The notes beneath the pieces are model-generated. The model did no database searches. It saw only the letters and a list, made by a program, of their open reading frames with translations, and was not told where the DNA came from. 64,000 bases of DNA from Aminobacter ciceronei (GTDB lineage Bacteria > Pseudomonadota > Alphaproteobacteria > Rhizobiales > Rhizobiaceae): positions 1 through 64,000 of the forward strand of contig NZ_JACJHY010000019.1 in NCBI RefSeq assembly GCF_014138625.1, written 5' to 3'. Of the stretch, positions 9,301-17,362 are shown one piece after another (positions within the stretch are counted from its first letter, which is position 1; the number at the start of each line of letters is the position of its first letter). Made by a program: the position numbers and the translations under genes.

Positions 9301-9836
9301 GCCTTCCCACCTTTACCCGGTGAACGGTCGGTTGCGGCGTTTATTCCAGCCGCCTCTGCAAGATTCTTGCGGGCCCGGGCAAGCCTGCTCATCACTGTAC
9401 CAATGGGGATGCCCAGCACCTCGGCCGCCTCCTTGTAGGACAGGTCTTCGACGCAGACGAGCAGCAAGACCTCGCGCTGATCGTCAACAAGCTCGTCGAT
9501 TGCCGCGGCCACGCTTTGCAGCGTCAGCCGGGCTTCGGCGTCATGCTCGCCGCTTACGCCGACGATGTCGTTGCGGTCGTCGATATCCTCGCGCGGGCCG
9601 GCGGTCTTGGTCCGGCGCACCTGGTCGATCCACAGGTTGCGCAGGATGCGGAACATCCATGCATCGAAGCGGGTGCCCGCTTCGAACCGGTCCTGGCTGG
9701 CGAGCGCTCGTTCGCATGCCGCCTGCACGAGGTCGTCGGCTAGATCACGCGACCGGCACAGCGAGATGGCGAACCGACGCAGATTGGGTAGGAAAGCGAT
9801 CAGCCGATCGCTGACCGAAACATCGTCACCCTTCAT
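9297..9836 (-). CDS. ECF RNA polymerase sigma factor
   Basis: A 179-residue protein with only regions 2 and 4, typical of extracytoplasmic function sigma factors. Region 2 is at about residues 15-85 (LVQAACERAL, FDAWMFRILRNLWIDQVRR) and region 4 at about 105-160 (DELVDDQREVLLLVCVEDLS, YKEAAEVLGIPIGTVMSRLARARKNL in part). It is co-transcribed with the anti-sigma gene downstream and divergent from a secreted subtilase. An ECF-like promoter on the other strand (9879-9903) suggests the subtilase is a target. I found no matching promoter for its own transcription. Confidence 0.93.
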   Translation of the reverse strand: MKGDDVSVSDRLIAFLPNLRRFAISLCRSRDLADDLVQAACERALASQDRFEAGTRFDAWMFRILRNLWIDQVRRTKTAGPREDIDDRNDIVGVSGEHDAEARLTLQSVAAAIDELVDDQREVLLLVCVEDLSYKEAAEVLGIPIGTVMSRLARARKNLAEAAGINAATDRSPGKGGKA

Positions 9837-9878
9837 GCAGTCCTATCCTGTCTCTCCCGCGGAAATCGGCGAGGTGAT

Positions 9879-9903
9879 GGAATAAACCGGTCTCCCGTCC
9901 GTT
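9879..9903 (+). promoter_or_regulatory. Candidate ECF-sigma promoter for the subtilase gene
   Basis: GGAAT (9879-9883) and CGTT (9900-9903) are separated by 16 nt, the layout commonly seen for alphaproteobacterial ECF promoters. It reads towards the subtilase start 110 nt downstream and lies in the divergent interval next to the sigma gene. Confidence 0.5.
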
Positions 9904-10012
9904 GGGCTCAAAATGCACAAATGTAGTCAAAATGATATGGGATGACGAAAGGCTTATGTGGATCGCTAACAATTGCCATCAGCGCGCCATATCGCCGGGG
10001 AAAGGACAAACC

Positions 10013-11374
10013 ATGAAGCTGAAGCGCCCGTCAGGTTCCCTTGCGCTTGTGTTCGCGGTGGCGCTGGGTGGCGCGACCTTTGGCGCGTCCGTGGTCACTC
10101 CCATGCGGGGAGAGGTTTTCGGCGGCGGGATTGCGCTGGCCGATGACGACGATGATGATGGCGGCGGAAGCCGCTCGGAGAGCAGGGATTCCAGCTCGCC
10201 GGGAACGGGGAAGGGGCGTAATCTCTCCGATCTCTTCGGCAAGCCTGAGCCACGACGCAAGGTGGTCCGTACAGCGCCCGCGCTTGTGCGCGAGGCGCCA
10301 CGGGAGATCGTGGCAATCGGCCTCGATCAGGCCTCGATCACGCGCCTGACCGCCGCAGGCTACGGCATCAGCGACCGGGCCGATGTTCCGCTCGTTGGAG
10401 CCGAAATCGTCAAGCTCACTGTTCCCAACGGCACGACGCTCGAAGCGGCGCGTGCCGAGGTAGCGGCCACGGCACCCGATGCGGTCGTCGACTTCAACCA
10501 TTTCTACCGCCCCGACCAGGACCGTGCCGAAGCTTGTGGCGCGGAACAATGCCTGGCGCGCCATGTCGTCGGCTGGCCGGAGGCATCTGACATGCCGGAT
10601 CGCTGCACGGCATCGACGCGGATCGGCCTCATCGACACGGCGATCAATGAGGAACATCTCGCCTTTGCCGGCGGGCGGATCGAGACGATCCGACTGGCGG
10701 CTGGTGACCTGCCTGAGTCCGGGCGCCAGCACGGCACCGCGGTGGCAGCCCTTCTCGTAGGCTCGGCGGAAAGCCGAACGCCGGGCCTCGTGCCCGGCGG
10801 CGAACTCGTTGCGGTGGATGCTTTCCAGCGCAATGGCAATGACGACCGGTCCGCCGTCTACGATCTTGTGCGGGCGATCAACCTGCTGGCGGGCAAGGGG
10901 GTGCTCGTCATCAACATGAGCCTGACGGGTCCGGCTAACCTTCTGCTGGAACGAACGGTCGAAGCGGCGGCAATGCGCGACATCGTGCTGGTCGCAGCCG
11001 CCGGCAATGGCGGCCCGCGCGCCGCCCCGCTCTACCCCGGCGCCTACGAGCCTGTGATTGCCGTAACGGCGATCGACCGGCGCAAGAACCCCTACCGGCG
11101 GGCCGGAGCCGGCGATCATATCGACATCGCAGCACCCGGCGTTCAGGTCTGGACGGCGGCCTCGGTCAAGGGCGCCTCATCAAAGACCGGCACGTCCTTT
11201 GCCGCACCTTTTGTCACGGCGGCAGTGGCGATGGTCAAGGCCGCCAATCCTGAGCTCAAGGCCGGCGAGGTCGAGACGCTTTTGCGCCAGGGTGCCGAGG
11301 ATCTCGGCAAGCCCGGCAAGGATCCGGTGTTTGGCTGGGGCCTGCTCAATGCGCGAACGATCTGTCGGAGCTGA
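10013..11374 (+). CDS. Secreted subtilisin-family (S8) serine protease
   Basis: Starts at ATG 10013 (MKLKRPSGSLALVFAVALGG), preceded by GGGGAAAGGAC; a longer open frame back to 9902 lacks a plausible site. There are 453 residues. The N-terminal 43 residues look like a signal peptide ending near IALA, followed by a run of six Asp. A prodomain-like region runs to about residue 195. The catalytic triad is visible: Asp208 (IGLIDTA), His240 (RQHGTAVAA), Ser395 (TGTSFAAPFVTAA), with the oxyanion Asn332 (AAAGNGG). It probably acts outside the cytoplasm. The neighbouring divergent ECF sigma/anti-sigma pair suggests either that it is induced by that system or that it takes part in it. The substrate is unknown. 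Confidence 0.9.
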   Translation: MKLKRPSGSLALVFAVALGGATFGASVVTPMRGEVFGGGIALADDDDDDGGGSRSESRDSSSPGTGKGRNLSDLFGKPEPRRKVVRTAPALVREAPREIVAIGLDQASITRLTAAGYGISDRADVPLVGAEIVKLTVPNGTTLEAARAEVAATAPDAVVDFNHFYRPDQDRAEACGAEQCLARHVVGWPEASDMPDRCTASTRIGLIDTAINEEHLAFAGGRIETIRLAAGDLPESGRQHGTAVAALLVGSAESRTPGLVPGGELVAVDAFQRNGNDDRSAVYDLVRAINLLAGKGVLVINMSLTGPANLLLERTVEAAAMRDIVLVAAAGNGGPRAAPLYPGAYEPVIAVTAIDRRKNPYRRAGAGDHIDIAAPGVQVWTAASVKGASSKTGTSFAAPFVTAAVAMVKAANPELKAGEVETLLRQGAEDLGKPGKDPVFGWGLLNARTICRS

Positions 11375-11603
11375 GCCGCAGGCGACGCGCGAGAGGCGTC
11401 TCGTATCATACTGTTTTCATGCCGATTTGCAGGTTCCGCGCCGAGATTGAAAATAGTTTGCCGGCGATGGAATAGGTTCTCGCAACGCCCGTTCTTCCTG
11501 ACGTAGCCGCTCGGCGGCGCAATTCAGGAGAACCGCAAATGCCAATCCCTTGCTCGCCTTGTCAGGCACTACGAAGGCCTTCTTCCACGACGGGGAGAGG
11601 GCA

Positions 11604-12188
11604 ATGATCGCGCAGTTGCTACAGACGCCCTTCGCGGCCGAACTCGCTCGCTTCTGCATCAACCTGACCGGCATGTCGGCACTGCTGTTCGGCATGTATT
11701 ACCGTCGCTATCGCGACAAGGAACTGGTCACCGCCGCGGCGCTATTCAACATCTTCGTCTTTGCCGTGCTGACCGTGCTGTCGACCGTGCAGTTTGGGGT
11801 TGCCGCCGGCTTCGGACTGTTCGCCATCCTGGCGCTGTTCACGCTCCGATCGGAGCCACTGTCGAAGACCGAAATGACCTACTTCTTCGGCAGCGTGGCG
11901 ATTGCCGTCATCTGCTCGGTCCAGGGCACGACCTTGCCCTTCGTGGCGGTGACGGTTGCCTTGGTGCTCGTCGGTGCCTTCGTCGTCGATCATCCCCGCA
12001 TGCTGCAGTCGGTCAGCGGTACCAAGGTGTCGCTCGACAAGATCAATGTCGCGCTGCTGTCGGACCCCGCTGCCATGCGCTGCGAGCTGTCCCAGCGGCT
12101 GGGCGTCGACGTGCTGTCCTACCAGGTGCTGCAGCTCGACTACATCACGGAAATGGCGAAGCTCAATGTCCATTATCGCAAGCACTGA
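11604..12188 (+). CDS. DUF4956-family membrane protein
   Basis: The start ATG 11604 (MIAQLLQTPFAAELARFCIN) is chosen for GGGGAGAGG at 11592-11600. It has 194 residues with about four hydrophobic segments between roughly residues 10 and 120 (LTGMSALLFGMYYRR, FNIFVFAVLTVLSTVQFGVA, FFGSVAIAVICSVQ, VTVALVLVGAFVVDH) and a soluble C-terminal tail. DUF4956 proteins occur next to VTC-type polyphosphate polymerase genes in many bacteria, as here: the next gene overlaps this one by 23 nt. The role is unproven; a membrane partner for the polymerase, for example for polyphosphate translocation, is a reasonable inference. Confidence 0.85.
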   Translation: MIAQLLQTPFAAELARFCINLTGMSALLFGMYYRRYRDKELVTAAALFNIFVFAVLTVLSTVQFGVAAGFGLFAILALFTLRSEPLSKTEMTYFFGSVAIAVICSVQGTTLPFVAVTVALVLVGAFVVDHPRMLQSVSGTKVSLDKINVALLSDPAAMRCELSQRLGVDVLSYQVLQLDYITEMAKLNVHYRKH

Positions 12189-12978
12189 CGTGCTGATCGC
12201 AGGCGGCTTCGCGCCGATCAGCCTGAAGGCTCTGAACGGCAAGGCCGCCATGCTGGAGCGGCTGGACAACAAATATGTTGTCGACGGCACCGTGCTGATG
12301 CAGGCCGCCGGCACTTTCACCGAGGTCTTCGACATGTTGGAGATCGAAGGCCGGCGCGCCTTCACTTACGAGACCTGCTACTTCGACGACGCCGGGCGCC
12401 GCAGCTATTTCGACCACCACCAGGGCCGGCGGCAGCGGGCCAAGGTGCGCATCCGGCGCTATGTCGAGGCGGGGCTATGCTTTCTGGAAGTGAAGCTCAA
12501 GGACAAGCGCGGCATGACCGTCAAGAAGCGCCTCGACCTCGACGTCGAGAGCTTCGGCAAACTCGACGACGAGGCAGTGACCTTCATCGACAAGGTCTAC
12601 CACGCGCAATACGGCCAGACCTTCCCACATCAACTGTCCCGTGTCCTCGACATGCGCTACCGCCGCATGACGCTGGTGGCCCGGCAGGGCGGCGAACGCA
12701 TGACCATCGACACCGGTCTCGAGTTCTTTGCCGGCGGCGCGCGTCGTGCCGTCGACCCCAACCTGTTCATCCTCGAAACCAAGTCGGCAAATGGCAATGG
12801 CGTTGCCGACGGCATCCTCAGGGCGCTGCACCAGCACCCGACCAAGCGCTGCTCGAAATATTGCGTCGCCACCGCGCTGCTGAACCCCGGCACCAAGCAC
12901 AACCGCTTCCTGCCGGCGCTGCGCAAGCTTGGCAGCGTGACCGATCGTCCAGCCCTGCACCAGCCAAACATCCAATAG
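12166..12978 (+). CDS. VTC-type polyphosphate polymerase domain protein
   Basis: I chose ATG 12166 (MSIIASTDVLIAGGFAPISL), overlapping the DUF4956 gene, which gives 270 residues. The sequence fits the VTC/CYTH-like tunnel fold: LERLDNKYVV, YETCYFDD, KVRIRRYVEAGLCFLEVKLK, the basic TVKKRLDL, DMRYRRMTLVAR, and a late acidic/basic strand ILETKS. In yeast Vtc4 this fold polymerises ATP gamma-phosphate into polyphosphate. The conserved basic residues and the two E-x-K elements (LEVKLK, LETKS) expected for catalysis are present. There are no membrane segments, so membrane association would have to come from the neighbouring DUF4956 protein. The real substrate is not shown by sequence. Confidence 0.83.
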   Translation: MSIIASTDVLIAGGFAPISLKALNGKAAMLERLDNKYVVDGTVLMQAAGTFTEVFDMLEIEGRRAFTYETCYFDDAGRRSYFDHHQGRRQRAKVRIRRYVEAGLCFLEVKLKDKRGMTVKKRLDLDVESFGKLDDEAVTFIDKVYHAQYGQTFPHQLSRVLDMRYRRMTLVARQGGERMTIDTGLEFFAGGARRAVDPNLFILETKSANGNGVADGILRALHQHPTKRCSKYCVATALLNPGTKHNRFLPALRKLGSVTDRPALHQPNIQ

Positions 12979-12989
12979 GAGTGAGAGAC

Positions 12990-13916
12990 ATGATCAAGCA
13001 CTTTACCGCCGCGCTGCTTGGCGCTTCAGCCCTCGTGCTCGCGGCCCCCGTCATGGCAGGTTCGTCCGAACTTGCAGTGCTGGACAGCAGGCCTGCTCCG
13101 GCAACCGCGCCGGACGGCCAATCGATCAACGAACTGTCCGGCCTTGCCTGGGATGCCGACGAGAAGCTGCTTTACGCCGTCTCCGACGACGGCGTGCTGC
13201 ATCACTTCCGGCTCGAGATCGCGGACGGCAGGATCGCCAATCTGGAGCCCGTCCAGTCGGTGCCGTTGAGGGCAGGCGTGGCCCCACAGGTCGTCAACGC
13301 AGAGGGGCTGGCCGTCAGCAATGGCAACAACGGCAAGCAGGGCGACACCCAACTTCTCGTCGCCTTCGAGGATGGGCCGGCTATCCATCGGGTCAAGCCC
13401 GACGGCACCGTGCTCGGTGCGCTGCAACTGCCGGAAGCACTGGCCGATGCGGCAAAGTACAGCGAGGCCAACAGCCGCCTCGAAGCGGTGGCAATCGCGG
13501 GTTCGCTTGGTGTGGTCACTGCACCGGAGGAGGCGTTGCTGAGCGAGCCGGGCGACACCCACACCATCCATGGCCTCGACGGCAGGCGCTGGAGCTTCGC
13601 TACCTTCCAGCCCAAGCGCAGCAACCTCAAGGCAATCGAGCCGATGCCGGAAGGTCGCCTGCTGCTGATTGAACGGACGCGCCAACAGAAGGGCGCGCCA
13701 AGCATCGGCCGCCTCAGGGTTTTCGATCCGAATACATGCGGCGAGGCCAATGTTTGCGCTGTCGAAAATCTCGACCCGGGGGTCAGCCAGTTGCTCACTG
13801 ACAACTTCGAAGGACTGACCGGCCTTGGTGGCGATCTCTATCTGCTGGTCACAGACAAGACGAAGAAGGAAGGGCCTGCAAGCTTCGTTCTGGTCTCGGT
13901 CAAATCAGGCGCCTGA
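12990..13916 (+). CDS. Secreted esterase-like/phytase-like beta-propeller protein
   Basis: A protein of 308 residues, start ATG 12990, eleven nt after the polymerase stop, with AGGAGTGAGAG upstream. The N-terminal signal peptide (MIKHFTAALLGASALVLAAP, cleavage near VMAG) targets it to the periplasm. The body resembles the 'esterase-like activity of phytase' family (INELSGLAWDADEKLLYAVS, NAEGLAV, LEAVAIAGSLGVVTAPEEAL, NFEGLTGLGGDLYLLVTD). The family has a beta-propeller fold and is assumed to act on phosphate or other esters. In an operon with a polyphosphate polymerase, a role in phosphate polymer or phosphoester turnover is plausible but unproven. Confidence 0.8.
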   Translation: MIKHFTAALLGASALVLAAPVMAGSSELAVLDSRPAPATAPDGQSINELSGLAWDADEKLLYAVSDDGVLHHFRLEIADGRIANLEPVQSVPLRAGVAPQVVNAEGLAVSNGNNGKQGDTQLLVAFEDGPAIHRVKPDGTVLGALQLPEALADAAKYSEANSRLEAVAIAGSLGVVTAPEEALLSEPGDTHTIHGLDGRRWSFATFQPKRSNLKAIEPMPEGRLLLIERTRQQKGAPSIGRLRVFDPNTCGEANVCAVENLDPGVSQLLTDNFEGLTGLGGDLYLLVTDKTKKEGPASFVLVSVKSGA

Positions 13917-14299
13917 TCCCCACCTTCCCATAGTGATTGGCGGCAACCGGCTTCACATGCTGGCTGCCGCCGCTGGCGTTTGAGGTTGCCGCGAACGTCA
14001 GCCGACTCTCTTTGCCGCTCACTCTGCGAAAACATAACGTGCAGGGACGCTCCCGCCCGTTTGGGCAATGCGGACCGCCCGTTAGCGACCTCTGGCGTAA
14101 AATTTCCGACACCGCGTCGGGCCAACAAAATCCAATCGATTCAATGACATTGGGTTTCGTCGAAAGTCGTGGTGCGACAAGTGCGCGCGGTCGTCACTTG
14201 ACAGGAAATTAACTTTGCCAGACATTCCTCAGGGGAAATTAATTTCCCGCAGAAGCAAACCAGAATGAAGCCGAAAACGGCCGTGGTGCAGGAGGAAAA
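13917..14299. promoter_or_regulatory. 383-bp intergenic region with hairpin, promoter-like site and palindrome
   Basis: No convincing gene. A hairpin GGCGGCA (13939-13945)/TGCCGCC (13965-13971), with inner pairing, follows the phytase-like gene but has no U-tract. Further on, TTGACA (14198-14203) with a weak -10 (GACATT, 14221-14226, 17-nt spacer) precedes the transporter operon. GGAAATTAA occurs twice (14204-14212 and 14234-14242), the second copy inside a perfect palindrome. Confidence 0.5.
14204..14248. promoter_or_regulatory. Candidate operator: 16-bp perfect palindrome plus upstream half-site
   Basis: GGGAAATT (14233-14240) followed directly by AATTTCCC (14241-14248) is a perfect palindrome. 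A matching GGAAATTAA lies 30 bp upstream (14204-14212), about three helical turns, next to a TTGACA box. It sits 52 nt before the first gene of the APC-permease operon, a position suited to repression. Confidence 0.55.
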
Positions 14300-14617
14300 A
14301 TGGAAGCGACTTTAAGTCAGCAACGCGGGGACGCGACTCTCGAACAGCGCATCGACAAGATGCACGGGCGTGATCGAGCGGGCCTCGTGGCATTTGTCGT
14401 GGTGCTGTGGTGCACCATGTTGTTTGCCCTGTTCAGTGTGTGGTCCTACATCGCGCTGCCGGAAATCCGCATCATCCTGTCCATCGCCTGCGGGCTGGTC
14501 CTGATCTTCAACACGGCGGCCATCGTCGCCATGCTGCGCCACTATGTCGAAGACAAACACTTCATCTATGGCCTCGACCTCAAGCATCTCGACGAGATGC
14601 GTCGTCGGCGCGGCTGA
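14300..14617 (+). CDS. Small membrane protein, first gene of the APC-permease operon, 105 aa
   Basis: I do not recognise the family. ATG 14300 has a strong GGAGGAAAA site. The protein has a charged cytosolic N-terminus with MHGRDR, two hydrophobic segments (about residues 29-50, VAFVVVLWCTMLFALFSVWSY, in part, and 56-78, IRIILSIACGLVLIFNTAAI), and a charged C-terminal tail (HYVEDKHFIYGLDLKHLDEM, then RRRRG). The next gene starts 10 nt after its stop. The tight spacing to two more small membrane proteins and a full-length APC permease suggests accessory subunits of that transporter (inference). Confidence 0.75.
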   Translation: MEATLSQQRGDATLEQRIDKMHGRDRAGLVAFVVVLWCTMLFALFSVWSYIALPEIRIILSIACGLVLIFNTAAIVAMLRHYVEDKHFIYGLDLKHLDEMRRRRG

Positions 14618-14627
14618 GGAGCGCTCA

Positions 14628-15011
14628 ATGGCTTACAAACCTCCGAAACAGAGTCTCGCCGGCCAGATTTTCGACGTCGTGACCTTGCTCGTCCTGACCA
14701 TCGGCGCGCTCTACGTTCCGCTCTATCTGGGTCTGGCGGGCGCCGTCAAAGTGCCCAATCCGATCGCCAATCCGACCTGGGAAGCGCTCGGCCAGAACGC
14801 CGCCGAGCAGCAGCAATGGGCTGCCCTCGGCATCACCGATCCGGCGGCCGCCAATGACATCATCACCGCCCGCTTCGACTACAGCTTCAGCTGGAGCGCG
14901 CTGATCGTCATGGTCGTGCTGGTCATCGGTTACTTCGTCATGGTCGTGCGGTTGTCCGACAAGGAATACCGCGAAGTCATCGACGAGCGCTTCGGCGACA
15001 AGAAGCGCTAG
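14628..15011 (+). CDS. Small membrane protein, second gene of the APC-permease operon, 127 aa
   Basis: Unrecognised family. ATG 14628 is preceded by GAGGAGCG; the frame is open earlier (14544) but overlaps the previous gene. There are two membrane segments, about residues 15-37 (FDVVTLLVLTIGALYVPLYL) and 88-108 (WSALIVMVVLVIGYFVMVVR). They are separated by a loop of about 50 residues containing WEALGQNAAEQQQWAALGIT, probably periplasmic. The cytosolic tail is charged (LSDKEYREVIDERFGDKKR). It lies 11 nt before the next small gene and probably forms a complex with the permease. Confidence 0.75.
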   Translation: MAYKPPKQSLAGQIFDVVTLLVLTIGALYVPLYLGLAGAVKVPNPIANPTWEALGQNAAEQQQWAALGITDPAAANDIITARFDYSFSWSALIVMVVLVIGYFVMVVRLSDKEYREVIDERFGDKKR

Positions 15012-15022
15012 GGGAGGCCACA

Positions 15023-15190
15023 ATGGATATCTGGAACATTCTGGAATACGCGGCCTGGGCGCTCTCCGCGCTGTTTGGCGTCCTGATGCTCATCGACCTC
15101 GTCCGCATCGACAGCACCTATGACAACGAGCTGCTGATCTCCTCTCGCGAAGGCGAGATCGAGGCGACCGCAGAACGCCACGAGATCTGA
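15023..15190 (+). CDS. Very small membrane protein, third gene of the APC-permease operon, 55 aa
   Basis: ATG 15023 has GGGGAGG six nt upstream, and the stop is at 15188-15190, giving MDIWNILEYAAWALSALFGV and onward to a C-terminal ERHEI. One membrane helix is predicted (about residues 5-27), followed by an acidic tail (RIDSTYDNELLISSREGEIE). Spacing to the genes on both sides is 10-11 nt, matching the rest of the operon, and the ribosome site is strong, so I regard it as real despite its size. No family is known to me; a single-helix accessory subunit is likely. Confidence 0.65.
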   Translation: MDIWNILEYAAWALSALFGVLMLIDLVRIDSTYDNELLISSREGEIEATAERHEI

Positions 15191-15200
15191 GGGGACGACG

Positions 15201-16598
15201 ATGGCAAATGTGACTTCAACCGCAGCCGAGCCCGAACGGCTCCAGCTGCTGCGCGTGCTCGGCCCCGCCCATATCTGGGCGCTGGGCGTCGGCATCGTTC
15301 TCGTCGGCGAATATATGGGCTGGAACTTCTCGGTCGGCAAAGGTGGCATGATCGCCGGCCTGATCGCCTGCTGGGTGGCCGGCCTGCTCTATACCTGCGT
15401 CGCCATGATCGACTCCGAGGTGACCTCGACGGTCGCCGCGGCCGGCGGCCAGTACGCGCAGGCCAAGCATATCGTCGGCCCGCTGATGGCCTTCAATGTA
15501 GGCCTGTTCCTGGTCATGGCCTACACCATGCTGGAAGCGGCCAACGCGATCACTGTCGGCTTCCTGCTCGACACGGTGGCCGGCATGCAGGGGCATAGTG
15601 GCCTCAACCAGCAACCCTTCATCATCCTCGCTATCATGTTTCTGGCATGGCTCAACTATCGCGGCGTGCTGGCGACGTTGACCTTCAACCTGATCATCAC
15701 GGCGATTGCCTTCCTTGCGATCATCACGCTGTTCATCTCGGTACAGTTCGGCGCCTCCAGTGTGCCGCTCGACTTCTCGGCCGTGACCTCCGATCCGCTG
15801 CCTTACGGTTGGGTCGGCATCGTCGCGTCACTGCATTTCGGCCTCTGGTACTACCTCGGCATCGAAGGCACCTGCCAGGCCGCAGAGGAAGTGCGCTCGC
15901 CGGCGCGGTCGCTGCCTTACGGCACCATGGCCGGCATCATGACGCTGCTGATCGCCGCGACCATGACCTGGTATGTCTGCTCGGGCCTCATTCCGTGGGA
16001 ATATCTCGGACAGGCCGGCACGCCGTTGTTCGATGCAGCGCGCGTCACCGGCAGCACTACACTGATGATCCTGCTGTTTGTCGGCACCACCTTTGCAACG
16101 CTTGCATCGGCAAACGGCTGCATCAACGATGCCTCGCGCGCCTGGTTCTCGATGGGCCGCGACCGCTACCTGCCGAGCTGGTTCGGTGCCGTGCACCCAG
16201 TCTACCGCACGCCTTACCGTTCCATCGTCTTCCTTGTTCCGATCGCGTTGATCTTCGCGCTCGGCGCACCGCTCGACCAGGTCGTGACCTTCTCGATCCT
16301 GTCGGGCCTGCTCGGCTACACCTTCATGACCTTCAACATGGTGATGTTCCGCAACAAGTGGCCGCTCGACACGATCAAGCGCGGTTATGTCCATCCGTTC
16401 CACCCGCTGCCGACCATCGTGCTCTTGATCCTGTGCTCGACGGCCTACTTCGCGGTGTTCCTCGGCTATGGCACGCAGCTCAGCGCGATGATGTGTTTCT
16501 ACATCGTGGCGTCGCTCTGGTTCCATTTCCGGCGCTACCAGTTCGTGCGCCGCGGCGACCAGTTCACCATGCCCTGGCCGAAGCCGCAGGGTTACTGA
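15201..16598 (+). CDS. APC-superfamily amino acid/amine permease
   Basis: A 465-residue integral membrane protein with about 12 predicted helices, of the amino acid-polyamine-organocation type. Family features include the early helix GVGIVLVGEYMGWNFSVGKG, VWAL-like glycine-rich turns, AAGGQYAQAKHIVGPLMAF, and FGLWYYLGIEGTCQAAEEVR in helix 6. It is closest in style to ethanolamine/amino acid permeases, but the substrate cannot be read. It is the fourth gene of an operon with three small membrane proteins (gaps 10, 11 and 10 nt), which is unusual, since APC permeases normally work alone or as homodimers. A 12-bp perfect hairpin follows the stop. Confidence 0.88.
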   Translation: MANVTSTAAEPERLQLLRVLGPAHIWALGVGIVLVGEYMGWNFSVGKGGMIAGLIACWVAGLLYTCVAMIDSEVTSTVAAAGGQYAQAKHIVGPLMAFNVGLFLVMAYTMLEAANAITVGFLLDTVAGMQGHSGLNQQPFIILAIMFLAWLNYRGVLATLTFNLIITAIAFLAIITLFISVQFGASSVPLDFSAVTSDPLPYGWVGIVASLHFGLWYYLGIEGTCQAAEEVRSPARSLPYGTMAGIMTLLIAATMTWYVCSGLIPWEYLGQAGTPLFDAARVTGSTTLMILLFVGTTFATLASANGCINDASRAWFSMGRDRYLPSWFGAVHPVYRTPYRSIVFLVPIALIFALGAPLDQVVTFSILSGLLGYTFMTFNMVMFRNKWPLDTIKRGYVHPFHPLPTIVLLILCSTAYFAVFLGYGTQLSAMMCFYIVASLWFHFRRYQFVRRGDQFTMPWPKPQGY

Positions 16599-16604
16599 CC
16601 AGGC

Positions 16605-16632
16605 ATGGCGGCGCGGATCTCCGCGCCGCCAT
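16605..16632 (+). terminator. Strong hairpin after the APC permease gene (no U-tract)
   Basis: ATGGCGGCGCGG (16605-16616) and CCGCGCCGCCAT (16621-16632) form a perfect 12-bp stem with a 4-nt loop. No T-run follows on the + strand, so it may protect the mRNA 3' end or attenuate transcription rather than terminate it fully. Confidence 0.55.
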
Positions 16633-16656
16633 CTTCCAAAAAACAAGGCGTTGCCG

Positions 16657-17355
16657 ATGCTCACCACGCTTGCCTTCGCTGCCTTCGTCGCAGTTTCCTG
16701 CGGCTGGATCGGCACGCGCGCGGTCCGTGACCATCGCGGCGCCCTCGCCGAACGCAGGAGGCTGCTCGATGACGCGGCCAGGCTGCTCCAGAATTCGAAG
16801 GTTACCTTCGGCCACGACCAGTTCCCGGTCCTGGTCGGCGAGACCAGAGATGGCCGCCGGGCCAAGATCGAACTCATTGCCGACACGATGGTCACGCGGC
16901 GACTGCCGCAGCTGTGGCTCAGGGTGACGCTCAGCGAAAGCGGGGAGCGCAACAGGCCGACAATCGGCGCGCTCGCCCGGCCGACAGGCGCGGAATACTA
17001 CTCTCTGGTCCATGACATGCCGGAATGGCTATCACCGGCGCAGACTGACGCCTCGCTGCTGATGCGCGGCGATGGCCGTGCAACGGCATGGCAGGTGGAG
17101 CGCGTCTCGGCGCTGTTCCGCAGCCTGTTTGCCGACCCGAAGGTCAAGGAAGCCGTCATCACGCCGCGTGGCACCCGTATCATCCGCCAGGCCGCACAGG
17201 GCGAGCCTGGTGCGCACAAGGTGCTGAGGCAGGTGCGTTTTCCGCTGACGGCGATTCCCGCTGACTTGGTGGCACTGGCCATCGACGAAGCTGAAACGCT
17301 GAGCGCCTTGCTGGTCGAAGACGACATCGTCGCTCCCGTCTATCAAGCGGCTTGA
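16657..17355 (+). CDS. Hypothetical protein with N-terminal membrane anchor, 232 aa
   Basis: I do not recognise it. ATG 16657 is preferred over TTG 16651. The first 20 residues (MLTTLAFAAFVAVSCGWIGT) form a hydrophobic anchor or uncleaved signal with a Cys in the segment. The rest is soluble, with a coiled or basic stretch (RDHRGALAERRRLLDDAARL) and a mixed alpha/beta body (TFGHDQFPVLVGETRDGRRA, DMVTRR-like). It sits 58 nt after the APC permease, past the hairpin, and 7 nt before another small membrane protein, so it may be part of the same module. Confidence 0.65.
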   Translation: MLTTLAFAAFVAVSCGWIGTRAVRDHRGALAERRRLLDDAARLLQNSKVTFGHDQFPVLVGETRDGRRAKIELIADTMVTRRLPQLWLRVTLSESGERNRPTIGALARPTGAEYYSLVHDMPEWLSPAQTDASLLMRGDGRATAWQVERVSALFRSLFADPKVKEAVITPRGTRIIRQAAQGEPGAHKVLRQVRFPLTAIPADLVALAIDEAETLSALLVEDDIVAPVYQAA

Positions 17356-17362
17356 GGGTTCC

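Noticed and set aside
12477-12989. Upstream extension of the phytase-like frame through the polymerase gene
   Set aside because: It overlaps the polymerase coding region; the signal peptide starts at 12990.
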